Shown piece after piece: positions 11,000 to 21,299 of a stretch of DNA of 64,000 nucleotides (position 1 is its first letter; every line of letters begins with the position of its first letter). The stretch is taken from positions 1,218,689 through 1,282,688 of the forward strand of contig MNCI01004113.1 of the NCBI GenBank assembly GCA_015680685.1, in the 5' to 3' direction. This DNA comes from Gnetum montanum (lineage: Eukaryota; Streptophyta; Gnetopsida; Gnetales; Gnetaceae). Below the pieces are notes generated by a model. It ran no database searches. It was given only the letters and a program-made list of their open reading frames with translations, and had not been told where the DNA came from. A program made the translations under genes and the position numbers.

Positions 11000-12201
11000 A
11001 GTTTCTTCATAGAGCCAAGTACTTTATGGAGATCAATGGACAACTTTACAAAGTATGTCCCAATGGCTTGGTTCGATGATGTGTTCCTGATAGAGATCAA
11101 TTGAGAGTTCTCCAAGATGCTCATGAGGGCCCTTGTGGGGGTCATTATGTTAGGAGACGAACGACCATCAAGATCTTGCTTGTAGGGTATTATTGGCCTA
11201 CCTTGTTCTGGGACACCCATCAATTTGTCCAATCTTGTGAGCACTATCAACGTGATGGGGGAATGATTGCTAGAATGGAGGGTCTGCAACAATGGATTCA
11301 ACTGTTAAAACCCTTTAACATTTTGGAAATTGATTTCATGGGGCCCATTACACCAATGTCCAATGAAAAAGCTTACATCATAGTTGCCGTAGACTACTTA
11401 ACAAAATGGGCTGAAGCAGCTGCCGTTAAAGATTACACATCATCTATAGCTGCAAGATTTGTTCAACAACAAGTCATCAATAGGTTTGGTATGCCGCATG
11501 CACTTATTTTAGAGAATGGTACACACTTTATAGGTGCAACTTTTTGGAAGGTAATGCAACGCTTAGGGGTTAAGCATAAATTGACTACACCATACCACCC
11601 CCAAGAAAATGGTCAAGCCAAGGTTACCAATAGGGAGATTACTAAGATACTAACCAAAACCATTAGCGAGTATAGGCGAGACTGGAGCACTAAACTGAAC
11701 AATGCTCTTTGGCCATACCACTCCACATGAAAACTCCCTATAGGCTACTCTCCCTATGAGTTAGTGTATAGAAAACTTCCAACGCTCCCTATCCAAATTG
11801 AGCTCTGTACACTAGCCACGACATGTGACCTCAACCTTGACCTTGACCTAGCACAAAAACAAAGGTTGATGACTCTTAACTTGCTAGATGAGAACCGACT
11901 AGCTGCTTTGTCATCTAATGAATTACACAAGGCATTTAATAAACAACGTCATGACCTGAAAATTAGGAAAGTTAAGTATCAGCTAGGAGATAAGGTTCTC
12001 TACTGGAACCCCACACATGTGTCACAACGTACCAAATTTCAAACATTGTGGGAAGGACCTTACATTATCTATGCAACTTTTCCTTCAGGGGCCATGACCA
12101 TATATAAACTTGATAGCCCAAATAAGAGACTGTTAGTCAACATGCAACAAAAAAAACTTTCCATGAGTTTAGAACAACCAGAACACATGTTACCTCTATA
12201 G
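11000..12201 (+). pseudogene. Integrase of element B, catalytic residues altered
   Basis: Retroviral-type integrase. The N-terminal zinc region reads HEGPCGGHY ... SCEHYQRDG; the last Cys of the HHCC finger is Tyr. The core has the first Asp (EIDFMGP), but the second motif reads ILENGTHF where SDNGTHF is usual, and the third reads NGQAKVTNRE where GQAEV or GQVEV is usual, so the Glu is Lys. The frame 11101-11730 stops at a TGA and resumes at 11764, with a tail through KFQTLWEGPYIIYATFPSGA to a stop at 12199-12201. No chromodomain follows. Element E shares the Glu-to-Lys change. Confidence 0.88.
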
Positions 12202-14079
12202 GTGGGCAACCTTGCTCATTATTTTGGATCTCCTCCATCGAACTCAGTCATGGGGGAGATGGCCACCTCTGCTAACCATTGAAGGCCCTTAGTTCTTTCT
12301 AAATTTTTGTTTTACACATTTTTGTTCTGCACATTTCTTTAATCTTTCTTGTTTTTGTTTTACACCATCGTTCACATTTTTACCATTTCTTTGTGTAATT
12401 ACCTTATTTTGTTCATCACCCAATAAGTGTTCATGATGGTGGCATGAATGATACCATATTTATTGCTAATGTTTGGGTTTTTACCTTTGAAATATGATGT
12501 TGATATTAAGTTATGGTTATTTTGATTAAACAGGCAATGAGACCACATTGTTCATGCATCCATAAAATCATATGGTCTCCCTTAGCTTGGAATTGTACAG
12601 TCCCTTTCTATAATAAAATTTTTAACAAATTGGTGGCTAGGTATTTCTCAAACTAAGGAAAGACTCAAAGGATTAAAAGGGGGGATTTGATGCATTTTTG
12701 CTGGCTATTCTCTTGAGTGCTTGGATGCTTTTTCCTTGGGTTTTCCACCATTCTGACCATTTATCAAATCTCTAGAAGTTGAGTACATAAAAATAAGTCT
12801 TTGCATGGTGTGGTTCTCACGCAAAANTCACTGGTTATGTCACTGGAAAGACATGTTACCCATGCCTGAAGGTTCCCTCTAACTAAGGCCCTTTCTCGCT
12901 TCCTGGTTCTCCATCTTGCTTTCCTCGGAATGGTGGTAAATTTTTGTAAAGGCATTCTTGTTGCTTCAAGAGGATAGGTTGGTCAAATGTGTTGATGCGA
13001 GGTCACTAAATGTGGTTTGTTGAGCTTGGATGCGGAATGAGTTCTACTCAGTCACATTAACCATACAACACACACAAGGGACTTTACACAACCTTGTTCT
13101 TGGGTTTCCATTCTATTCTCTTCTCTCCACCTTTCTTTTCCATTTTCACCTCATTTCCAATTTTATCATTAGTCTGTATCTTGGTTGATGCATTGTTTTT
13201 CCTTGGTAAGTTCTTATGGGTAAGTTTCTAACTCTTACTTCCAAATGACATTCCTAGAGCCTACAGACTCTTTGGTTTGTGGGTTTGTCAGGGTATCAAG
13301 GGCATGTGCCTACTTTGGGGAGGACCCACTAGCATTCTTTTTTGGTGCATTTGTTAACTTCTTTCCCTTAAACATTTCCTGCAATCAACAATTTTTTGTT
13401 TCATCCCCATCCATGACATCCATTTTATTGGCGTTGTCATTGTTGCTTTTTCTCCACCTTTCTTATTCCTTATCTTTTTCCATCCTCTCGCTATTAGAGG
13501 TTCGCTCTTAGTCATGGGGACTCAGGCACAAATTTTTCAATTTTTCCTAACACCTACACCTTAGGTAGTCACCAATGTTAAATATCTAGAATCAGCATTT
13601 GCCATAATCACAACTTAGCCAATGCACTTTACATTGAGGCAAGGCATTAACTGCATTGTGATTTAGCTACCTGTGCTCATTTGTGACTGTGTTGTGTATG
13701 CATATGGCGATCATACAATAATGGACTAGGCCTAGAGGAAACACTCAAGATGGACTAGAACTAGAGCATTTACAAAAGGAGCATGATTGGTGGCATGGCT
13801 ATGGAAAAACAATGGAAGGTGCAATCTTGGCATCGGTAGCAACACACCTTATTCTTTTTCTCTCTCCTTCTCTTCTAGCTGCCAAATAAAGGCTAGATGT
13901 TATTTATGTATAGTGTTCACCTCAGTGGTCATGAACACTAATGCTATCATGTATTGTATTGTTGATCCATTCACCGGGCATGTTGAGTTTGTCACCTTGT
14001 TCCACTGTTAATGGTCATTCAGTCAATAATCCCATACCTTCCCAATATTTTGTAAGGAACTTGAGGATGAGTTTTCATT
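12202..14079 (+). other. 3' spacer of element B
   Basis: About 1.9 kb between integrase and the polypurine tract, without a convincing gene. It aligns along most of its length with the spacer of element C (52540-54448). Notable parts are PPT-like sequences at 12243-12260 (CAGTCATGGGGGAGATGG) and 13509-13524, a single N at 12826, and the conserved TTTGGGGAGGACC block at 13314-13326. Confidence 0.7.
13291..13334 (+). ncRNA. Conserved 3'-spacer motif, copy in element B
   Basis: The inner hairpin GGCA-TG-TGCC (13301-13310) is followed by TACTTTGGGGAGGACCCA. The outer arms are weak here: only about half the positions of GGTATCAAG and CTAGCATTC pair. The motif is as well conserved as in the other copies, although the outer helix appears to be lost. 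Confidence 0.45.
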
Positions 14080-14093
14080 TAGTTATGGGGTTA
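14080..14093 (+). promoter_or_regulatory. Polypurine tract of element B
   Basis: TAGTTATGGGGTTA directly before the 3' LTR. Compare CAGTCATGGGGGTA in element C. Confidence 0.75.
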
Positions 14094-14899
14094 TGATGAA
14101 CCACAATATCGGGTCCTCAATATCGGATCCAACCATGCAATGTCGGATACTCGATATCGGCGCATGTCTCCTTGCCTATAAATAAGAGGTGGCACCCTTG
14201 GTTTTCACATTAGACAGTTAGTCCCTTAGCCAAACTGTTGCCATTTTTTCCCTCTAGAGTTAGAATTATTTCTGCGTGCCCGCAATAGGAGTCATAGAGT
14301 GAACGGATCTTTATTCGAGCATTGCGTACCTGAGCACACTTTGTGTACGACAATAAAGATGAACTTTATGATAAACCTTGCAGCATTCAGAATAGATTAA
14401 TTAGTGTTCATTATTATTTAATGCTTTCCTAGTTTATTAATGATTTCTTTCACTCTACGACTCTCTTCGTTAAATACACTCAGTACGACTGCTTCGAGCA
14501 TGCGTGTAGCGCTTGGTAACCTAGTAATGATTAGCGTTTGGTAATCCCAGTAGCATTGCACTGGTTCAAGATGTGTATGACAAGTGGGAACGTATACTGG
14601 TGTTAGGAGTAATTAGAACTTAGTTAATGAGTAGTTAAATTAGATTAGTTACTTAGTTATCTCTCTCACCCTCCTTACTAATGCAAGATAAAACACATAA
14701 AAGCCATAAAAATCATATACCTCAAGCTTACTTAACCATACAACCGTGACATACAAGTAAGTTTGGGAAGACAACGATTAACCAACTTGTTATTGTTCCA
14801 CAAAGGTGCATAGGCACTTAGTCCTTGGAATTCAACTGGATCATGCATGAAACGCTCGTATTCGTATGGTTGAGCATAGGGGTACCTTGCCGCTCATCA
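14094..14899 (+). repeat. 3' LTR of element B
   Basis: 806 bases from TGATGAACCA to GCCGCTCATCA, aligned end to end with the 5' LTR. The TATA box is at 14177-14186. Compared with the 5' copy one ATATCG palindrome unit is missing from U3. Confidence 0.9.
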
Positions 14900-14904
14900 G
14901 TTAG
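14900..14904. repeat. Target-site duplication GTTAG (right)
   Basis: Matches 5269-5273, confirming the outer limits of element B. Confidence 0.85.
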
Positions 14905-16249
14905 TGAACTAGAGTTAACGATTGAGATAATTCCAATGTTACCAATTTCATTGAAATCTAATGCATGGTTTACAAGATGTCTTGTTTCTCATTAAGCATG
15001 TCATTAATTAAAATTAATAAAATTTAAATTTAGTAAAGTACCTTTTTAAATTTTTAATTCTTATTTCAAAAACTTTGGGGCATGGAATCAACCTCTTAAA
15101 TTATGGCTTGCTAAGTCCTAACCTCCCACCAACTAGCCACCAGGGTAAGACCATTAGTTAATAAAAATACATATAAATATATTTAACTCTTAATATTTAT
15201 AATTTAGTTATTTTAAAAAAAATTTCTGCTACCTTGTCATCGTAGGGCTAGTTGTCATAGTCGGCCAAGCTACAGAATGGTCCATTGCACTATTGCATGG
15301 GAGGGTTAGCTGTCATGTTTTGGCAAGCTATAGAATGACCTACCACACTACTACATGGGAGGGCTAGAAGGCCCTACCATTAAGCATCATGGTAGGTCGC
15401 TGCTTGGTAGTATACTCATTACCAAACAAACCTTCGTTTGTGGCCACCGCTAGAGAAAAAATCCTCATTCATGGCCTCAACATCCTTCCCTCCCCTCATT
15501 TCCTATTGCATAGCATCCTTTGTCATCTCTATCATGTTGTTCTTACCTTCTAGCCACTAATGGTGCCAAAAAATCTTGACTTCTCTAATAATCAATGGAT
15601 ACCATCAATGCTAAACAAATCTTGCCTTTATTAGTCAAAAAACACTATTAGCATTAGAATATGCTACCTTTCGGTGATGGAGATTTCAAAATAAAGATTA
15701 AAATATAGGCATTAAAACTTAAATATATGAACACAAAGAAACATTTTGAAAAAAAGAAATTTGATAGGTTGACAACAATCAAAATAAAATATTCCATAAT
15801 TAAGCTAGCTAGTCTTGAAGTAGTACTGAGATAAGTGACCTCTTGAGAAGTCTCAAAAGATGTGAAATTTTTGTGTGACTTTAAACAAGTATAATTTTTT
15901 ATTTTGAAGTCTGATTTCAATGAAATAAGAGTTATTTCTATCAGATTTGAACTTTCTGGATGCAATGGAATAGTCAAATTCAGCCTACAGAAGCCAAAAA
16001 TTAGTTTTTAAAATTTTTATTTAGTCATTTGAGAGCATGAAAATTATTTGATTTAAAGCCAAAAAATTAAATATTTTGGAATAAATAGAGTATTTTAAGG
16101 CCAGTTGAATCTCCATAGAAGGATTTAGAAAGAGTCAATTGATTTATGGTAATTCCAAACCTTTTTCAAATTGATTAACCACCTTAGAATCCATAAAAAA
16201 GACTACATAGACTAAGGAACCATGACCTTGTCTTATCTCTTCAACTTAT
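14905..16249. other. No recognisable gene
   Basis: AT-rich sequence. Around 15225-15425 two related stretches (GTCATAGTCGGCCAAGCTACAGAATGG-like, then TTTTGGCAAGCTATAGAATGA-like) form a short degenerate direct repeat. Nothing else is recognised. Confidence 0.4.
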
Positions 16250-16660
16250 TGTTGGTGACTGTTTGGGACCAGACCACCAACGTTGTGGGCCTTTGGTTTT
16301 TGTGACCTTGGGAAGTCATGGGATCGAAGGTGTTTTTCAAATAGGGTTTAGGCGCTTGTTGGTCTCTGATAACACCAAGGCCCATATACCTTCAAATAAA
16401 CTCAGTAGTTATGAAATGTACTAGACGTGAGTATGTGTTTACTATTGTGAATATTGAAATGGTTTTTTTTTTTGTATATTAAACTGTAATCAGCTATCTT
16501 AAAAGAGCTTCGACTAACTTTGTCAAATGTTGTGAGTTGTCAAAGATTCCTATTTTGTTCAATCACTTAGTCTATACAATCCCTATAGTACATTACTTGT
16601 AACAAATAAAATTTTGCAAAAACATTTGAACACAATTCTACTAATCTATTGCTAATTTCC
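16250..16660 (+). repeat. Dispersed repeat copy 1 (TGTTGG... type)
   Basis: Starts TGTTGGTGACTGTTTGGGACC and contains TGGTCTCTGATAACACCAAG, AATAAACTCAGTAGTTA and TGTAACAAATAAAATTTTGC. The same blocks in the same order occur at 38127-38464, up to an N gap. The TG start would fit an LTR or another mobile element, but no matching end, primer site or target duplication is visible. Confidence 0.6.
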
Positions 16661-19658
16661 CCCCAAAAAAAAAGTTCAACAAGAAAACTAGAAATAGAGC
16701 AAGATTCAATGAACTTAGAGAGAGAAAGGGAAAAAAAAAGATCTATGCAAAATCTCAAATATTTAACAAGATAAATTGACAAGAGAAAACACTTCACAAT
16801 AAAGCTATTCCTAATTCAATAACTATGAATTGTCCAAAACTTCTGAGCTCAACAAGCAATTTTATAAAAGACAATCTTATTATACTACCAAAAATGTTGT
16901 GTAAATGATAAAGTACAAGTCTCTATTTTGGATAGTTAATAGTTGTCAAAGATTGCATTCAACAGAGCCTAAAAAAATTTGACAATTTTTTGATTGAAAT
17001 AACAAGGCAATACACTTTAAAACAATAAAGCTATTTCAGTCGTCCCAAAATAGCAAAGATTTCCTTAGATTCTTTATGCTCAAAATAGGAAATTTCATTA
17101 AGACATTACTGTTAAATTTCTCTTGAGGCTTTTCAACAACATAAGCTCTTATATGGCTAATTTAATAGAAGTCTAATAGTGCGCAAAAATAGAGCTATAC
17201 AAATAACCTAAGAAAAATCCCAAAATTAAATGTCAAGCATGATACTATCTAAACCATTAGCTAAGTAACTAAAACAAAATAGGAAGAAAGGAATTCATAG
17301 GATTTAACAAAGTAGTTGAATTGATGTCTTTAGCAAGCCATGCTTTACAAGAAATCTTCAAAGTTGCTTCTAAGTATCCTTTTTTAAAATCCACCCTTGA
17401 AGCCCTTTTTATAATGGCTTTTGGGTGGTTACAATCATCATGAAAATTAATGGTGGTTACAAGCATTATGGTAGTTAGTTAACTACCATAGAGAAAAATG
17501 CTATAGTTATAATCACCATAGAGATAAAAAAGTTATAGTTGACAAGTATCTTGTTTGGTGGTTACAATCACCATGGTGTTAAAATTGACAAGTGTTCAAT
17601 TCATATTTGAACAATTGTCCCATAAATTCCTTTTCCTCTTAAATAATATTAATATATATTGCAGATCATGTATACATGAACTTCTAAATATTGGAACCGA
17701 TGCTAACCATGATTTAAGTATAAAATGCTTAGGATAAGGTCTTGTTTTGAAACCGTTCATTTTACTTCTACTAGCTTGGTTATTGTTGCATCTAGAGAAA
17801 ACTTAAACCATATCCTTTGAAATCTGAAACACATATGCAATTATCATAGGGATGCCAGATTTGCAATACCTTGAATTTTCACTACAATTGCATTGGCCCT
17901 CTCCATTATACAATTGCCATGCTAGAAAGAAATACAATTTGTATCTTTGACATGGCATGATAGAAAACTTTCTCCATGTTATGACTACTTGAACAAGAAG
18001 GAACTCATAATCTTGCATGGAGGAATCTATCAATTCAACAAAAAGTGCATAGAAAAGGACTCCATTGGCCACCATGACTAATAGTTTGCAAAACATGACT
18101 GCTGTAGTATTCAATGTATGTGGAACAGTATCATGTTCTACACACATGGTAGTGCAATGCCTTGCCATGCTAATCTAAAATATTTATTTTTGCATAATGT
18201 TGGTCATAGCGCACATGGGAAAAAAGGCTGTGTGCTTTTAGGTAAAGTACAGAGTTAAAACGTGGTGGGAACTTCATTTGTAGGAAACTGAAATCCTGGT
18301 TTTTTATTGAGAGTTTGTCAAAAAAACAACAGCAAAATATAAAATATGGCATGAAGCAATAGTTTTAAAATAAATAAAGACTACCCTTTGAAATTTTTGG
18401 TGTGCCATACACAAACAAAAACCCTGCAAAACTGCACAATGCACGCATTCTACGCCATCACACAGCCCAGCACGTGGAAGTAACTCCCTCGTTTGTCATC
18501 TGGAATGCTCTGGCCTCTATTTTCGTCTTATCCGGCGAATCTCTAGTTCCCGAAGCATTTGCGTAGGTTCTATCAAAGCAGATAGAGGGATCACCATTTC
18601 GGAGAAACACAGAACATGGTAAAAAGAAATATGGCATCACACCGGTCCAGAAAAATGTGTATCATTATTGCTCTTGCTGGTTCTGCCTCTGCCTCCGTGA
18701 AGCAGAGCCTGAACAAGAGAACATTTGAATGTTCTGCTCCATCATGAAAATCTGTCTCATCTTTTCTGCCTGCAATCACTGTTATAACATCGCTGCAGCA
18801 TCTGCTTCTGGGTCTTCCCTGTTTATGTCTCTTGAACGAAGGGGAGGGTGGCAGCTGCTGATAGACGTTAGCGTTCTTTTGGAGCTTTCTCATCACAGTC
18901 TTCAACATTCTCTCATTCTGGGTCTTTGCATCACTCTGAAAACTGGATATCTTCTTCTTCATTTTCTTTGATTCAGATTGGCCGGTAGACCAGGATTTTA
19001 ATATATTTAAGCAAAGAATTAGCCCTTCTTTTAGTTGCAATTTTCAAGCTTCCTTGAATTAGTGCTTTCTCTCTAATCCAGACCACAAATGTTATGGGTG
19101 TGAATTGCCGTGGAACAGCAATGAATCTTGATTTTCTGGGAGTAGTAGCTACAGATTTAGAACATCTACGACAACAGATGACCGTTCGTTTATTTCAGGA
19201 AGGCCGGACAGGCTCCGCAATTTGATGTCAGATGCAGGGCGCGGCAGCAGCAGCAGAAGCTGCTCAGTAGCCGTTGACAAGAACTACATCCTCCAGATCG
19301 GAGCCGCTTCTGGCCGTGTATAAAATTCAGGAAAACCATTATCCCACTTGCCACCACACGCCACAAACCCAACTCCTTTGTCTAATCTCTATTTTAAAAA
19401 TCAATGCCAATTGCATTTATTTGCTTGGCCTTTGAGAATATCAAATACGACCGCATTTACATCTTGACGGAGCCGCCAAAACCAATTCCAGTTATCTTAG
19501 CATGTGTCACATGAACACCATGTCTTTTCCAGTTATGCCGTGCGTGTGCGTGTGAGATCCGAACGATTTCTCTTTCCTTCCGAATGTGCGGAAACACTTA
19601 ATACGGGAGGAGGTGCCAATGTGCGCGTGCTGTGTGGTGGTGGGCGTTAGTTTAGCTG
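16661..19658. other. Unassigned stretch, GC-richer from about 18420
   Basis: 16661-18400 is AT-rich with no product I recognise. From about 18420 the composition becomes richer in G and C than the retrotransposon surroundings. Open frames of 60-149 codons exist (for example 18591-19040, minus), but none resembles a family I know and no exon structure can be argued. It could be host-gene debris or the start of the LINE 5' region. Confidence 0.35.
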
Positions 19659-19741
19659 TAACGGCTGGATCGCTGCTTTTACTGCGCGAGGGTTTCTGCT
19701 TAACGGCTGGATCGCTGCTTTTACTGCGCGAGGGCTTCTGT
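19659..19741 (+). repeat. Tandem repeat, two 42-base units, in LINE 5' region
   Basis: Unit 1 (19659-19700) and unit 2 (19701-19741) both read TAACGGCTGGATCGCTGC followed by TTTTACTGCGCGAGGG. A third partial echo (GAGCGCGAGGGTTTC) follows at about 19760. Repeated GC-rich monomers upstream of ORF1 are common in L1 promoters; the promoter role here is inference. Confidence 0.75.
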
Positions 19742-19812
19742 GATCGCTGTGCCTGCTTTCGAGCGCGAGGGTTTCAGTGCTCGCTGCGCTGGTATCCACG
19801 CAAATCTCGGCC

Positions 19813-19872
19813 GCTCAAGACCTGAACTCCACGCTAATCTCCGCTCAAGACCTGAAATCCACGTAAATCTCT
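19813..19872 (+). repeat. Tandem repeat, two 30-base units, in LINE 5' region
   Basis: Two units starting GCTCAAGACCTGAA (19813 and 19843), each continuing with TCCACG and AATCTC. A partial unit (TCCACGCAAATCTC) precedes them at about 19796. They are adjacent to the 42-base repeat. Confidence 0.75.
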
Positions 19873-20117
19873 GCACTCGGGCAGGGCTGTGACATAGGGC
19901 AGAATAGCGTGCTGATCACTTGGACGGGGTTTTGCTGCATTGCAAGCAGGACCTTTCGCCTTCTACTGTGCCCGAGGCATTACGCACCGGGTGAGTTTGT
20001 TCCATTGTGTTTTGTTTATTTTTTTATATTTTTTTATATTCCAAAAAAAAAAAAAACAAACAAAAATTTCTCTATCTGATTTTTTGAAGTGGCTAGGGGT
20101 AGGCCCAACGGGTCTCC

Positions 20118-21299
20118 ATGACCCAATCTGTTTCATCTTCTTGCTCGGATGTTGGAGGCAAAAAATGTAAATTAATGGAATCCTCCAACATTGACTCACC
20201 GCCTCCTGATACCTCCACCAACATGGATGCTACTGATTCTGTTTTACGTTTTGATTTTCCGGAAGACATCTTTGATCAAACTGTGCAAACATTTACTCAC
20301 CTTTATACCATTGGCTTCTTTACTGGTAGGATTCCTCCTGCCTCGGTGTTCCAGGATTGGGTTAAAAAATTTTGGGAACCCCGTAATATTAGAATAACCC
20401 TAGCTTCCAATCTTACGAGAGGCTTTTTTCTATTCGCTTTTGAAACTAAGGCGATGGCAGAGTTTGTGAAACAACAATCAATTTGGGATGTTTATGGATC
20501 CTTTTTAGTCCTTCAACCTTGGAAGGAGGATTTCGATCCCGAAAAAGCAAGCAAAAGTATTTTGCCGGTGTGGATTGAATTTCCAGGACTACCTTCTCAT
20601 TTTTCTCCCCATGTTGATATCCTTGCTGCACAAGTTGGGGAAGTCATCGGTATGGAAGCCTTTTCAGGTTTTCGTCCACGACCAACTCGAAGAGTGTGCA
20701 TCAAATTAGATATGCAAAAGCCACGTCCTGATTCATTAGAAGTTAATGTGAAAGGAAAGACTTTTGTTCAAAAAATCACATATCTTACACTTCCTAACCG
20801 TTGTTACTACTGTCACGATCCGAACCACCGTAAAGCTCAATGTCCAAAGTTACTAGCCAAGCTTGAAACTGAGTGAATTTTAGCAGAACAAGTTAGTGAA
20901 GAACTAAAAAATCAAAACATAGCTCAGGACATAGGCAAGGATACTGTTGAGGTTCCCTCAACTAAATCTCCTTCTTCAGATGCCAAGGTGTCCGAAGTTG
21001 AAGATATGAGAGTCGAGAATACTGATGCCACCAAGACCCCTCTTAACCAAGAAGGGGCCCCAAAAGACGCTACTAGTAGTTGGGAGCGTGTTACCCGAAA
21101 ATCTTATGCCTCAGTCACACGCGATAACCCCATCTCTAGTGCTTTCCCTAAAGGGCATCGCTCATCAACTGGTTCTAGCCAGCTCATTAACAAATGAACA
21201 AGTGCTCGACATCCTCTAGTTAACAACTTTGAATCTAGGAATTCTTTTAAGGCATTGGTGGTTGAGGAAGATCCTCTTTCTTCTACACAAACCCAATGA
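20118..21299 (+). pseudogene. LINE ORF1: DUF4283 plus zinc-knuckle RNA-binding protein
   Basis: Nucleic-acid-binding protein of the LINE ribonucleoprotein. The frame opens at ATG 20118 and runs 393 codons, broken by TGA at 20874-20876 and at 21195-21197. A DUF4283-like region (about residues 35-180: FDFPEDIFDQTVQTF ... VWIEFPGLPSHF) is followed by a classical CCHC knuckle, CYYCHDPNHRKAQC (about residues 230-245). The acidic, Ser/Thr-rich tail includes SSWERVTRKSYASV. The proper stop is TGA 21297-21299, which overlaps the ORF2 start as ATGA, suggesting coupled translation. Both premature stops are single-base nonsense changes; the frame is otherwise intact. Confidence 0.88.

Larger units (their letters stand above)
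5274..14899 (+). mobile_element. Element B: complete Athila-like Ty3/Gypsy retrotransposon, decayed
   Basis: Two LTRs (5274-6094 and 14094-14899) flank a tRNA-Asp primer site, gag, protease, RT, a truncated RNase H, integrase, a long 3' spacer and a polypurine tract. The whole is bordered by the 5-base target duplication GTTAG (5269-5273 and 14900-14904). The RT reads FLDGYSGYNQI, MPFGLCNAPATFQR and EVFMDDFS, which is typical of the Athila group, and a tRNA-Asp primer site fits that lineage. The coding part has frameshifts, several stops and altered catalytic residues, so it cannot be autonomous now. There is no env-like frame after integrase. Confidence 0.9.

Noticed and set aside
12202-14093. 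env-like gene after integrase in element B
   Set aside because: Only short frames, no membrane-protein pattern, and the sequence matches the spacer of pol-deleted element C.
18591-19040. 149-codon minus-strand frame in the GC-richer stretch as a host gene exon
   Set aside because: No recognisable family, no splice context or neighbouring exon I can defend, and the plus strand is also partly open there.
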